Source of the DNA: Naganishia liquefaciens
Lineage: Eukaryota; Basidiomycota; Tremellomycetes; Filobasidiales; Filobasidiaceae
Reading direction: 5' to 3'
Assembly: GCA_013423385.1 (NCBI GenBank)
Contig: BLZA01000057.1
Span: 435,533-499,532, forward strand
Length of the DNA stretch: 64,000 nucleotides
The position numbers were made by a program, and so were the translations under genes. Below the pieces are notes generated by a model. That model did no database searches. It saw only the letters and a program-made list of their open reading frames with translations, and was not told the origin of the DNA. This document shows, piece by piece, positions 23,419-35,521 of this stretch (position 1 is its first letter; the number at the start of each line of letters is the position of its first letter).

Positions 23419-24300
23419 ATGGCTTCTCTACATCCATCCCAAACGGCAAGCTCGACAAAAGCAAGTGAGTCCAGCTCGGAATCGACATTACGGCCAGTCA
23501 CATCCGCGTCAGGATACGTCTTTCCGGCCATCTGGTCGTTCCCTCCATTCTTCACGTACGCAGAATGCCAATCAGCCTTTCCCGACTTCTAACCAACCTC
23601 ACCAGTATACAGCCGAATCCACAGACGTTCGCTCACCAGATAGGCCTTTGGACGCAGCTTCTCTTATCATGGGCCAAGTTTCATCGCGTGTTCTTTCTTG
23701 ACGCTGGAGCCTTCGATGGAGGTGACTGCAAGGAGCTATTCCATAATCAAGCTATCAACCGTATGTACTCTTTTGCCTTTACACACGCTCCATTCTCACG
23801 CCTTTTGCAGGAAGACTACAGCCTCCAGCGATAAAACAATTTGTTACACATTTGCTGAAAGAAGGTGAGAATCCGTCTTACCGTCTTGGACTGTCGCTAA
23901 TAGTCTGTACAGGCTTAATATCAGCCGATCCGCCGCAACAATCATCGACGTATCTCATATACTGGAAGAAACCAGAAGAATGGGCTTCTGTCATCTATTC
24001 ATGGGTAAGCTCCACAGCTATTGTCCTATCCTATCCTATCCTCAAGCTGATAATCGTCAAGGTGTCTGACAATGGTCTCACCGGATCAATCATGACGTTC
24101 TATGAGCTGACAGAGGGCGACATGGCACACACAACAGGTGCGCGATCCGCCGAATTCCCGCTACATTCGCTGATTGGATCGCAGAGTTCTACCAGCTTCC
24201 ACCTTCACTGCTGCGGAGAGCGCTCGACGTGCTCGTCAAGCGGGGAAAGGCACAAGTATTCAAGGGTGAAGACGTAGCTGAAGGCGTAAAGTTCTTCTAG
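23419..24300 (+). CDS. VPS25: ESCRT-II subunit VPS25
   Basis: Endosomal sorting subunit that links ESCRT-II to ESCRT-III. Exons 23419-23555, 23606-23760, 23811-23864, 23913-24004, 24062-24137, 24185-24300 (209 aa). The hallmark PPFFT sits in YVFPAIWSFPPFFTIQPN, followed by FAHQIGLWTQLLLSWAKFHR. The second winged helix is clear: IYWKKPEEWASVIYSWVSDN, GLTGSIMTFYELTEGD, LRRALDVLVKRGKAQVFKGE and a terminal VKFF. An in-frame ATG at 23368 would add 17 residues; I chose 23419 for its position nearer the conserved start. A Ser-rich stretch of about 25 residues precedes the conserved domain; it could be partly intronic (a GTGAGT lies inside). Convergent with the velvet gene, 92 bp between stops. Confidence 0.93.
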
Positions 24301-24392
24301 ATCGAACATAAAATCAGTTGTACAGGATTTCAGGCATTCGCGATCGAAGCATTTCTGCAGATGTCGGCGAATTACACCTTTCAGCCTTCCCC

Positions 24393-25545
24393 TCAGGTTA
24401 GCAAATTCCGAAGCGCCATCTTATCGCTCGTCTTGGAAAGCCGTTCAGGACTTGTTGAAATATTAGGTTGCGGTCGCGTCGAGGGAAACGGCGACGTTTT
24501 GGCAGAGTCGGCGAGCGCATTATTTCCGTGTGCGTTGTCGGCTTTTCGATGATCAGTGACCGCGTCAAGTGATGGCGGTGGAGAAGGAGATCCCGTTTCA
24601 ATAAGCATTTCGGGTAGTCGCAGCGCCGGGCGTTCATACATTCGCGAAGGCGGCCTTGACGGTCGTTGTCGAGTTTGTGCAGGAATAGTAAGGCACCGAC
24701 TGGCCGGTGTCGAGGAAGCATATCGCCGTTTAGCTTCGCCTTTGGCCGGGATCTTGCGCAACGGCGGTGGAAGCGGAAGTCCCGGAATCAGTACCATGAA
24801 TGGATGGGGAACGACGACGGGCGGTGTATTCTCCGAGCCTGGAGATTTGCATCGGCGGATGACTGGTTGCTTGTAGATCCGCTGGCGGACATTCTGGCTG
24901 GCGAGGGCGCGATCGAGCTCCGTGGGGGCTGTACAACCGCTCAGCATGTGGCAACATGTGGTAACGAGTTGTGGTAACACACTCACCCAATTTCCCTGGA
25001 TACGCATGGGACGGATGCACCGGGAATACACAGCTCAGCGTGACATGGCAAAGCTGCATCTTATCCCTGCAATGGGTGTTGTAAGCCTCCAGTCAAGTTC
25101 CGGACAATCTGCGTACCTGTAGTTTTCGAAAAGCGAAAACCTCAATCGAAATCTTCCCGCGACCCACACCTTGATCTCTGGAAAGAGAAACACCTGGACT
25201 TGAGTGCCGCCTTCTGCGCGAACGTGATAAGTCGGTGAGACCACCGTTCCTGTCAAGTAGGGCTGGGGATGCCCAATCCGGTCACGGTAGGTGTTCAATT
25301 CGAAACCAGTCTTGCTGTCGATAAGAGTGATGCTCATTGCTAGTTGTTCAGGATCTGCCGCGGAACTGCGTATCCCACGAATCTCGACGACTGGCGCTGG
25401 TTCAAGGTAATGTGGAGCTGCATGGGGGACATCGCTATCAGACAGTTGACCATTGTTCGACCCCTCCACACTCACCGTTATCCGCCAGCGTCGAGACACA
25501 AGCATAGCAAGGGTTCTGCCTGATCTCGATTACGCAAGTCTCCAT
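24393..25545 (-). CDS. Velvet-domain transcription regulator
   Basis: Fungal-specific NF-kB-like DNA-binding family controlling development and secondary metabolism. Exons 25476-25545, 25117-25417, 24987-25066, 24393-24928 (328 aa). The velvet domain begins METCVIEIRQNPCYACVSTL, matching the family's IRQxPxxA opening. It continues APVVEIRGI, YLTGTVVSPTYHVRAEGG and FRLRFSLFENYRDKM, and closes PTELDRALASQNVRQRIYKQ. The C-terminal ~150 residues are Pro/Ser/Arg-rich and unstructured. The domain is shorter than in VeA. Whether it is VosA-, VelB- or VelC-like cannot be settled here. The start at 25545 is the first Met after an in-frame stop. Confidence 0.9.
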
Positions 25546-26296
25546 TCTGGTAGTAAAGCTTTCCGCACAGATGGAGGAAAGAATCGAAAGCTGCGCCTGG
25601 CCCGCTTGTCAGGCTCTTTGGAAACGTCGATGCTCCACTCTTCATATCGAAGGTATGGGAGAGCTGCCCCAGGTATTGTCATTCTCAGAGAAGCTCCGGG
25701 GACAATGCAATTGCGGAATGCCAATGCTCCACCATTCGAGATCTGCATGATCAAGGAAAGAGCTATTGTCACGACAACAGTTTTGAATCAACGCGATTGA
25801 TCCAGAAGTCGATGATTCCTTCCATCACGGTTCCATCGCCTCCTTTCCAGTTTCTTCTGTTCAAAGGCAAATGAACATACAGCCAAAGGACCCTTATTGT
25901 TCTGGATACCGCTGCACTGCAGCTTCCCTTACATCCTTTGTTAGTACTCTTCGGCTTCTCTGATGTCAGTCCTGGCAGCTGTCGTCGCCCATTCAGTTAG
26001 CTTTAGGGCTTGATTACCACCACGTTTAGGATCGCTGCCAGGCGAAAGGTCAGGACAGCGTTCAGCGATGGGGAAGCCGCGAACAGCTTGTCAACGACAC
26101 GTGGGGGCGGCGGACTGCTCAGTCGACAATGGAGCCGGAAGTTTACAGCGCTAAAGCGTGTCTCAACCTGAAACGCCAAATTGTCAGAACGTCAAAACCG
26201 CCAAAGAAATAAGCATGTAGATGTTCGGTTCACTGAGTTCTGATATTGCGGACCCTTTACACCATTACAACTTGAATCTTAGTTTCTCTATGAATT
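25546..26296. other. Gene-free interval
   Basis: Velvet promoter side and the 3' flank of the arabinofuranosidase gene. An 80-codon minus-strand frame (25530-25772) overlaps the velvet start in another frame and is not supported. Confidence 0.45.
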
Positions 26297-28257
26297 CTAC
26301 TTCTTGTACTTCCCCTCAAAGATCAAGAACTGCCACGAATGCTTCTGCACCGTGTGCTTTCCTTCCTTCTTAGACCAGGCAGAAGCATCGAACTGCGTTA
26401 CCTTAGGGACAACATTCTCCGGATTCTCAAACGAATTCTGGAGAACTCCATCAGCTCCGAATCGGCGTGCACGAGAGCTACTCACAACAGCAGTCAAGTC
26501 ATCCGAGTACAGTTCGTGTACTTCCACCTTTTCGACATCGAATCCAGTGAACGTCAGGTCTCCCTCCCATGTGGCTTCCGGGTGTCGGTTCAAGATGCTC
26601 AGTCGAATACTTGACTTCCCATCTTCAAGATCGACCACCACCGCGGTCATGTCGACGTAAGCCGCCTTGCCCAAGTGCTGAACCCATCCAGGATACGAGG
26701 GGCCGGTACTAAGATCGCTCAGTATGGCGAGACAGAGGAGGACAAGCCACTCACTAGAGCTCAGGCGCATATCCAAGGCTGAGCAACCGCCCGTTCTTCA
26801 TGTACTTGGCGAAAAGCCGAAGGGGGAAATAGGTGATTTGGAAGAGCAATCCGGTCGGACTCGTCATCAGCGGAGAAATCTACGCAGTGTCAGCTCGTGT
26901 GCTCAGATCCGTGCAACCTACTTACAACGTTGACACTCTGCGCAATACAGGCGATCCCGACCTGCTCGTGCTTCCTGACGAGAATATTCAACCATGCACA
27001 TACTCCTAGCGCGTCTGTAAAGTCGTATGCTTGCTCTAGGCCGGCCGATCCGGGGGCCTTGACCTCGTCCCAGACGTTCCACTCGTCATAACAGATCTTC
27101 ACCGGTCTAGCAACGACGCTCGCATCGCGGTTGTTCCAGTCAAAGATGTTGGACGCCTTCTCAATCTTGGCGAGGTCGATCAGAGACTGGCAGATCTCGA
27201 TGCCCCGCTCGGCGGCGGCAGGACCAAAGACATTCTTCTCGTAATCGAGCCCCTGCACGGTGGAGAAGCGCTCGTGACCCAGCATGGAATAGAAATGGAT
27301 CGAGTGATAGTCAACGATGCCAATCATACCCTGCAGGACCTCTCGATCCCAGTCCGAGTTGCCCTGAATGATGGTCAGCTAGGTAGGTCGGGTGGTGCAG
27401 CGAACCCACCTGGTTGCCGCAAGACACCAATTTGATGGTTGGATCAACCAACCGCAAGCCGTGTGCCCATCGAGCAGCCTTTTTAGTGTAATCCGTGGCG
27501 GAAAGATGGCCGACCTGCCAAGGGCCATGAATCTCGTTGCCGAGACCCCAAAGCTTGACGTTGTGCGGTTCATCACGTCCAGTATTTTTGCGTCGCAAAT
27601 TGGCCCAGTAGGTGTCTCCCGTTCCGTTGCAGTATTCCAGCCAAGAAAGCGCTTCCTCGTACGTTCCTGTGCCCATGTTCAGACAGAGATAGGGTTCCAC
27701 GCCCAGGGCCCTGCAAAGAGTCAGCGGCGAAAAGCTTGGGTTGGAAAGACATACCTTGCGTAGTCGATAAACTCGTCCGTTCCGAACATGTTGGACTCGG
27801 TCGAAAGCCAAGCAAGCTCGATCCGCTTTGGTCGCTCCTCGATGGGACCGATACCATCCTGCCAGTGGTAGTTGGACACAAAGTTCCCGCCTGGCCATCG
27901 GAGAATAGGTGTCTCGAGCTCTCCATCCTTGGCGATGATCTTCATGACGTCTTTCCTCCATCCTAATCGGCCTTGCTTGATGCCTCTCCCATCTTGCTTT
28001 TCCAGCAGGTCGGCAGGAGACGGCGCCGCAGGGTTGTCTACGATACCGCCGTAAATACCTCGACCGAGGTGCTCGATGAATCCTGAGTATAGTTTGTCCG
28101 AAACGGTATCCTGAGTTGCATAGGTTCTTGGGTTAATGGACACGGCGGTAGAGGTCAAGGTCCTGGGATGGAGGTCCTTGGGCTGAAGTTGAGCCTTGGA
28201 TGTCGCGTCCACCTGGGGGATCGTATCAGAGCCTGCGTAAGGGTTGACTCCAGCCAT
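26297..28257 (-). CDS. GH51 alpha-L-arabinofuranosidase, intracellular
   Basis: Releases terminal arabinofuranose from hemicellulose oligosaccharides. Exons 27755-28257, 27410-27710, 26926-27363, 26755-26879, 26486-26708, 26297-26438 or 26437 (576 aa with 26437). Family signatures: FIEHLGRGIYGGI, LRWPGGNFVSNYHW, the acid/base Glu in KLWGLGNEIHGPW and the nucleophile Glu in KICYDEWNVWDE. The C-terminal beta-sandwich ends SWQFLIFEGKYKK. No signal peptide: the protein opens MAGVNPYAGSDTIPQ, so it resembles the cytosolic bacterial-type GH51 group rather than secreted fungal AbfA. That implies import of arabino-oligosaccharides. No sugar transporter is adjacent. Confidence 0.95.
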
Positions 28258-29010
28258 TTTGTAGTTTATGAGGTGTGTCGGAAAGCCAAGTTCAAACGGG
28301 TTAACGTTGACGCACCTTATAAGACTGTGTAAGCAGAGCAAATGGAGACCTGCTAAAGATGAATCACGTCCTCAACCCCGCATGGGCTCCCACATTGTGC
28401 ACGGGAAAGCGGTAAATCGAGGTCAGTATCCGCCGGATACTCCGGCAGCATGGCTACCGTTTATCCGGGCCGATCGTTCGGCCCGTGGAAGTGACAACCG
28501 ATCGTTGGCCTTGAAAATACCAGAATGTGTGGATTTGAGCTTTGTAGCCCTTATATGAGTTCATATTTAGATCTTCATTATGCCTGCCTTTTACAGCGAT
28601 GCCACAGCGTTCCGGCGTTGCTGCAACTCCGGCACCAGAACTTTCATGAGGGGCATTCGCTTGTCAACGCAGACCGCTCTTCCGATGACGGAAGATTTGA
28701 TTTATGTCCGAGCAGAGCAGGGGATCAAGCATTTGAATGACAAGGTTCTGGAAAGATTAACTATACTAGAAGGCGATCTTCATCTCGTTGTCGATGTCAT
28801 GCCTTTCCGGCGCAGGAAAGCCGCGCAGGAAAGCCAGATCGCGCAATGGTCAAGAAGATATCGGCAACGATACAGAGATACAATTTCATACTATTCACAT
28901 GCCAGTGGTCCGTGTTTGATACAAGCTTGTTTCTGTGGCTACAGTGCGTTTCTGTGGTACGAGAAGTCAAGAGCGGTTAAATTATGAAGAGGTCATACTA
29001 TTTTCACTTT
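28258..29010. other. Gene-free interval
   Basis: Promoter of the GH51 gene and the 3' flank of the aquaporin gene. A 135-codon plus-strand frame (28580-28987) has no recognisable features and is not annotated. Confidence 0.45.
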
Positions 29011-30897
29011 TCAGAGACGTCGGACGTTGTCGTCTGAGAGGTGGCCAGCGAGCCGGCCCATGTCTACCGGGGTTGATAGGGCGACGGGCGAAGTGGGCGA
29101 ACCGTCAACATCGGACGTTTGGTCATATACCGTCGAGTCGCGAGGGTAACCTGGCTGAGCCGCTGGCAAAAGCTTGGCCTTGTCGTGAGTTGCAAGAGAG
29201 TCGCCGGTCAAAGTGGGGGCCATGGAACGCCTTGTCTCCGAATTGGGGTCGAGCGCATCCTCTTTCGGCACCCAGCGGACGCTAGTCAACAGTTGACCCA
29301 GCATGGTCTCGATTCGATCAAGTCGCTCATTGTACATGAATGCGTTATTGGCCTCCAAGTCGAAAGCCTGGCAAGAATAATCAGCAAGGATGGGTTAGGT
29401 GATATGGGAAAACTCACGTGTGTACCAGAGACAGCAGGCTCATCGTGTGTCAACAAATCTCCGAGACCCGTACCTTGGTTGGCCATGGTAGGTCCGGAAG
29501 GAACCGAAGTAGCGGTCGCAGTCCGGCCGGAGCTGGCGAGCATGCCGGGGGCGGTAATCGCACCTCCCGTCAGCGAGTTGGCACCTCCAGGTACGGCTTG
29601 ATTCATGTTGGTGACTCCCTGAGATCTGGATTTGGCTGCTGCTGCTTCGTCGTCCGCCTCTGGACCCAGAACAGTCTCATATTCAAGGAACTGCGGGATA
29701 TCCCTCAGCCGTGACCGCCAAGAAAAGAAACTGCGATGGCTTACTTTGATAAATTTGTAAAATCCGGCAGCGATAGTAGCGCCTAAAGCTGGGCCTAACC
29801 AATATATGTAATGATATCCGTTAAATTGCCTAAGAACGACGCAGGGTCCGAAGGAACGAGCCGGATTGAGCGAACCTCCGGTATAGCTGTGTATCGGATG
29901 TCAGTCGCGATCGGGGGAAACCCGCTCCAGTCACTCACTATACCGACATCAATTCAGCGATGAACAAGGCCAATCTGGATGTTGGACGTCATTGCTGAGT
30001 ATCTGGGCAGCCGAAAAATCAGGTCGACTCACCCGATACCAATTGGAGCCAAGAAGGTCGCCTTGTGCTTTTCGGCGGCAAGCAGCAGACTGAACCAAAC
30101 ATTAGCTGATGTCATCTCAAGTCCAGGATTCTCGCGCCACGCTACTGACATGGTAATCATGAGCATAGCGGTCATAAACATCTCGATAAAAAGACCGCGT
30201 GCGATACTGGTTCCGCCGCTCAATTGGGTTCGGACGTTCAAGGTTCCGGGTGAGATGGCGTCAACGATAGCCGCGCCTGGAACAATGTCAGCCTTTGATT
30301 CGCACCAAGATGACCACTACTCACCAGTCATTCCGCCCAAGATTTGGGAAACAGTCAAAAGGCAAGCTCGAAGAGGAGTGAGCGCGCCAACCAAGGCCAT
30401 ACCCAAGGATACCGCAGGGTTGAAAAGACCTCCAGAAACTCGGAAGAAAATCCATGCGTTGACGGCCAGACTGAAGCCGAATGCAAGAGAGATATAGAGC
30501 AAACTCGAGGTGTTGACGGCAGCAACAGTCGAACCTTCCTCGCCTTCTGCGGTAGCGCCAGTTACAGATGTAGTTGGGATGTTGGCAACATTGGTAGCGC
30601 CGAGAGCTAGGAGCAGAAATAAGGTGGTGCCGACGTATTCTCCTGCAAAATCGCTCATGAGTCAGGACCGGTCATCCGGCATTCGTGACGAGCATGATAC
30701 TCACCCACACATGCGATAAAGTGATTCTTTATGGCGAGACGCCTGGGAGATTGTTCTGCTTGCCGGACATTCCAAGCCAGGGGACCCTTCTCTCGCATCG
30801 CGGCAAGACGATGGTGCCCGCCAACCCGAGCATCCCGATCAGCCTGGAAGTCTTTTTCGTTGTTATGGGAGAGGATTGAAGGCTTCTGACGGGTCAT
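29011..30897 (-). CDS. Aquaporin (MIP family) with long hydrophilic termini
   Basis: Membrane channel for water or small solutes. Exons 30705-30897, 30325-30642, 30150-30276, 30033-30089, 29939-29974, 29745-29886, 29418-29690, 29011-29367 (500 aa). The two half-helix motifs are NPAVS near residue 139 and NPARS near residue 250, in [17 protein letters not shown] and [25 protein letters not shown] is typical of orthodox water aquaporins; glycerol channels usually have NPARD. The helix order is normal. The first ~65 residues are charged, and the last ~210 are Ser/Thr/Gly-rich with KVK-free acidic ends, far longer than the channel needs and probably regulatory. Intron 3 has an unusual GTCAGT donor. 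Confidence 0.93.
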
Positions 30898-33549
30898 GCT
30901 GAGCTCAAGGTCGGTATTCGGTAAAGGACGTTTACTTGACTAGACAGCCGTGACTTGATGATTGATCACGGTGTAATAGATGGTTCTCGAAGAAAGCAAT
31001 CCAAATCCCTGTCAGGCCCCTCGCCCAACAGAACAACGTTATATAGACACTATCCGCCTCACACTCGTCATTTCGAACATACAGTTCACGACGTCATTCG
31101 AGGCTCAATGTGTATCTGCTATACCGTCTCGGCGGGAGGCACAACCGTCGAACAGGTATCGAAATCAAAATCGCATCACTCATAATTCTCCCGCAATCCT
31201 GCTTTAAGCTTTGACATTTCTCGCTGATGTCATCCCTCGTGCGATCGTGACAAATGGCCTCGGCGTGGCGCACGAGATGTCCCCGAGTGATCGTCAGTGG
31301 TCGATCGTTCTGGATTTCTCGGATTTCTCGAGCTCATCAGCTGCTGAGCTAGCTGCGGGAAGCAGTCTCGAAGCCATGCTCGAGGCTTCTTGAGGGGCTC
31401 ACAGCTGTCCTTTCTCTTTGGCCTGTGATGCGGGATTCTCGAATTCAGCGCTGGAAACATCTTGGACTATGGGTGCTCGGGTGGCTAGATATTGAGCTTA
31501 TAATAGTTTCAGCGTAAATGGTATGAGCGGTAGCATAATGCGCAGCTTGCGCAAAACATCAGCAATCTTGACTTATGGGAGCCTCGGCTTCTTATAAGAT
31601 AGAGGAAAGCTCAGAGGAATAAACAAATTCTCAAACACAACCAATTCTCGAGATGTCGCTGACGACCTCGAAGCGAGGATTAGAAGCTCTCCCGGAAGGA
31701 ATCCCTATGTTTGCTTTGATCGGCATCCTTCCCGAACGTGCATTCAGCCCTGATTCGACTCGCTGCGCGGCTAGATTATCTCACTCTGCCCATCGCACAT
31801 CACGTCGCCAGGAGAGGCAACTTGCTCTTCTGGCATTGATCTGGTGATTTGAGCGAGTCACGCATCTTGAAAGCACTCCTCGCACGCTCGTACTGCATTT
31901 TCTAGGGTTCAAGGTGGAGTCTTGCGTCACCTGCCCCATAATAGCGAAATGCTGGGACTTCTAACTACAATACGCAGCGATGCCTCCTAGCAATGACACC
32001 GAGATCCCAGGTCGGTCTCAGGTTCGCTTGATCCCCCTCCTGTCCTGGCGATCGTTACCTGTGTGCTTCAATTCTTCTGTGAGCTTTCGCCCCGACCGCT
32101 CCCGTCTCCGAGTTTCGCAGCTGCGCGGCATTGGTCGGTATCAGATGCTGTCCCGTAGAGCTTTTCGAGAACAGCAACGGGGAAAAAGGGCAGAAATGCT
32201 AATCTTCACACCGACGATCAACTTGACGCAAGACATGGGCCGAGTATGAGCCAAAGCTCCGGCTGAGAACCGATTGCCATTGGTAGCTAGAGTGACGGAC
32301 TGACCGCTCATCAAGCTCACCAAATGGAACTCTTTCAAGGTCAAAGGGCGGGTCACCTAGATGAACGTACAGCGGGAACAACAGGAAGACCTTACAGGAG
32401 GCTCTCAAAGAGAGTGCTCCGCAGGAACCGGCATACTGCAGAGCTCGGTTGACGGAACCAATTCGAAGCCATCCAATCATGTTCATGTTCCTGATCATCT
32501 GTGGGCCAAGGACACGAATTTGACCAGCTGTTTCATCCGTCCTGAGCAACTTTCTTGGCGGTTGACTCTGGTTTGTGACTAGCTAGTCACAATCCTAGCT
32601 ACCGTCGTCTGTAGTTTGCGGACTCGAAGAAGAATCCAAATAAGTGACTCGGGAAGCTCGATATAAAAACCGAAAGCTAGCGCCGGAGGGTTTGCCTTGG
32701 AAAGCGGCTTAGTCTCCAGCAGAGGCCCAAGCTAAGTATTGTGGGGGGATGGCAACGAGAGGGGCAGTGACTGAGTAGCCAGCGGAATGGCCAGAAAGGC
32801 GAGAAGTCCCGCGAATTTGCTAAACCGCACTCGATCCGGATGCAGGTCCGCAAAGCAATGCTAAGCAAAGAACGCATGGATGAAGATCCTTCCTGACTCA
32901 AAAACTGTATGCATTTAGTCACCCCGGGTGAATGTCTCGCTTTCTGTGATATGATACAAGCGTCTTGGCCCGATCCCACCCGGGCATGGATTGGGTGAAC
33001 ATTTCAGGCGCCATGGAGCTGTCCACAGCCAAGGCTCGAGACGTTTCAGGTGCCAGACGCAATCCACAAGGCACGGTGCAATCATCTCGCAAAGGGAGAC
33101 CAAGGGAATTTGTCACAGCGTGACTAACGTACCTCTTCCCGGAACGAGGAGACCGGAAGGCAATGCCCGTCTCTCAACGCACGTCTGTGCATCTCATGCC
33201 TAGATTCTGCTCGCCGCCGGGATCAGCCGAACAGTCTTTGATGGAACCCAAGAATTGGCACGCCAGCACTGACAGCTTTGCCGTCTGCACTTTGCCACCG
33301 CTGCCAAGGGATGGACTGCCGGTGGCACAGGGGTTCCCCGAGGAGCTCCACGCGGTAGCCCAAGATGCGCCCCGGGACCGCTTCGCACGTCGATTCATGT
33401 CGAATCCGTTCACCAAACCGTTGCGGTATATAGAGAGCGGATCATGCGTTCAGCCGTGCGTGCCAGCACAACGATACACGTACACACTGCCTTTGTAAGT
33501 GCATCGGCGAACTCGCATGACGACAAGGTTTCTTACCCTATCATAGACC
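30898..33549. other. 2.6-kb interval without a recognisable gene
   Basis: The longest unexplained stretch outside the repeat array. Candidate frames (plus 31980-32249, minus 32199-32549, plus 33163-33498) have no motifs and no convincing exon chain. GGTATATAGAG at about 33425-33435, 115 nt before the carbonic anhydrase ATG, may be its TATA box. Confidence 0.45.
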
Positions 33550-34446
33550 ATGCTCGCCAAAACCCTCCTCGCCACCTTGCTAGCAACGCTCGCCTTCGCC
33601 TGTCCGGAGCACGATTACCACGCCCGGTCCCTCCAGAAGCGCGCCGAGGGCAACATGACCTGGGCGTACGAAGCCTCGTACGACTGGGGCCGGCTTTCCG
33701 AGGCGTACGTGCTGTGCCAGGATGGAACACAGCAGGCGCCTATCCCGCTGCGGCTTGATCAGGGGCTTTCGTTGCGACATGTTCCGACGGATATGACGGG
33801 TTACGACAGGAATGTGTCGGGCCAGTTTTACAATTGGGGTTATGGTCCGGCCATGACGCTTACCCATCCGGAAGGCAATTTTACTGGCTTGCCGCATTTT
33901 TCATTCGAGGAAGAAAAGGGCGCGGCGAACCAGACGGTCTACATGTCGGGCTGGCATATCCATGCGCCGGCAGATCACAGTGTTCAAGGCGACCGCAGCA
34001 AGGCGGAATTGCATTTCGTACACGTCACCGCCGACGGCCGGCCGCGGGCGGTCCTCTGTTTCCGCATCGATCCGGGCAGTCACGATTCGCAATTCTTTGG
34101 CCAGATGCCCGAGTTGATCAGTTATCGCGAGACGGACAAGCGCGTCGAGGCGGCGATCAATTTGGATCTGGCGATGCTCGAGGCCGAGAGGTTTAGCGAG
34201 TTTTGGACGTACAAGTGAGTCGAAAAAAAAAAGAAGGGAGGGGGGACCCGAGGAAGATTCGCGTGCTGAATTCGCTCGCTACTTAGGGGAAGCTTGACGT
34301 CGCCGCCCTGTACCGAGGGTATCCGATTCTTCATTGCGCGGCAAATCTTGTTTGTCGGGGTCGACCAGATGCGGGCGCTCTTGCGCGTGAGCCACTACTC
34401 GGCACGAGCGGAGCAGGAGGTGTGGCAGCACGAGATTAACGCGTAG
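33550..34446 (+). CDS. Secreted alpha-class carbonic anhydrase
   Basis: Hydrates CO2 to bicarbonate outside the cell. Exons 33550-34214 and 34287-34446 (274 aa). The signal peptide MLAKTLLATLLATLAFACPE is followed by a possible KR site (SLQKR). The fold is alpha-class: WAYEASYDWGRLSEAYVLCQ, then QQAPIPL (the SPIN-like region), the zinc ligands HIH in SGWHIHAPADHS and the third His in KAELHFVHV, then GSLTSPPCTEGIRFF. The Cys pair before QDGTQQ and in PPCTEG can form the usual disulfide. NMT and NFT sites suggest N-glycosylation. The spacing after HIH is slightly longer than in animal enzymes. Alpha-CAs are patchily distributed in fungi. Confidence 0.93.
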
Positions 34447-34520
34447 GAGGGGCGCGGGGAGGGTGTTGCACTGGCTTGATAGGTTGTAGCATGGTACCTG
34501 AATATATCCTCGTTGGTTCT

Positions 34521-35279
34521 TCAGCTTGCGGATTGTGCCTTGTAGATATCCCACAGCGTCCCGGCCGTCAGGCCCGTGCTCTCCTCGATCCACTCCTCCC
34601 GCCACTCGCTCCGCATCAACCGCGAATTAACATCCCGCATCAGCCGAGCCGAGACCTTTTTCTCCGTGATCCACGCAAGCCAATGCGCCGTCACACCGTA
34701 CCCATCTCGATACGACGTACCCTCGCCCCGCTTCGTCCACTGCGTCGGTGCAAGCCCGAGCGACAAGCGAACGTAATCGGCGACACCCTCGATCCACCAC
34801 CATGCTGCAGTTCCGGCGCCATCGTACTGAACGACATGGACGAGTTCATGCGTGATGACCCCTAGGAATTCGTGTCGTGCTTGGTCGACGGAGCGGGTAG
34901 ACCAGGAGGCGATCCATGGGATGGAAAGCGTGATGGTGTCGTCCTGCGTGTGCGCGAGACCATCGGCGGGGGAAAACGCGAGAGTCACGTTGCGATAGCG
35001 GATGGGCAGATCACTGCCGAGGATCGCACGGATCTGAGCGTGCTGCTGGAGGAGAAACTGGGCGGGATCGGGAATGCAGGTGTGGAAGAATTCGAGCGCG
35101 CGGTCGTCGGCGGGAGAGGGGGAGCGGATCGAGAGGGAGAGTGCGGTGGACGGGATGGGCTGGAGCGTGCCTGTTTCCGGATCGGCGGTGTATGTGTGCT
35201 GCACGCCGAGAAAGGGCGTCTTATTATTGTTGGCGACGAGGGGCGCCATCACGTGCGGGCGGGCGAATTCTGGGAGCAT
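34521..35279 (-). CDS. Basic secretory protein (BSP) family, metallopeptidase-like
   Basis: Single exon, 252 aa. The zinc-peptidase-like core is EFLGVITHELVHVVQYDGAG, followed by AAWWWIEGVADYVRLSLG, the arrangement typical of plant BSP and related fungal proteins (peptidase-like superfamily). The downstream WLAWITEKKVSARLMRDVNS and the end WREEWIEESTGLTAGTLWDI also fit. No clear signal peptide: the start is MLPEFARPHVMAPLVANNNK. Known members are linked to defence or extracellular proteolysis, but activity is unproven for most. Convergent with carbonic anhydrase, 74 bp between stops. Confidence 0.85.
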   Translation of the reverse strand: MLPEFARPHVMAPLVANNNKTPFLGVQHTYTADPETGTLQPIPSTALSLSIRSPSPADDRALEFFHTCIPDPAQFLLQQHAQIRAILGSDLPIRYRNVTLAFSPADGLAHTQDDTITLSIPWIASWSTRSVDQARHEFLGVITHELVHVVQYDGAGTAAWWWIEGVADYVRLSLGLAPTQWTKRGEGTSYRDGYGVTAHWLAWITEKKVSARLMRDVNSRLMRSEWREEWIEESTGLTAGTLWDIYKAQSAS

Positions 35280-35521
35280 GATGATGGGAAATCACACCAC
35301 CCGCGGCTCGGTCTGTCTATTGTCTCTCATCCCCGGCAACCTCGGCTCGCCTTTTCCGAGGGAGGCGATCGGGGGCGCGCGGAAGCAGAACGCCGGGCGT
35401 CATCTCGAACAATAGCGATCTGGGAGACGACGACTGACTGCATGGGGAATATTAACGCTGCTCATTCTCTCCCGCACACCAGGGACACGCCCGTCCCATC
35501 GTCTGCACACACACACACCCG

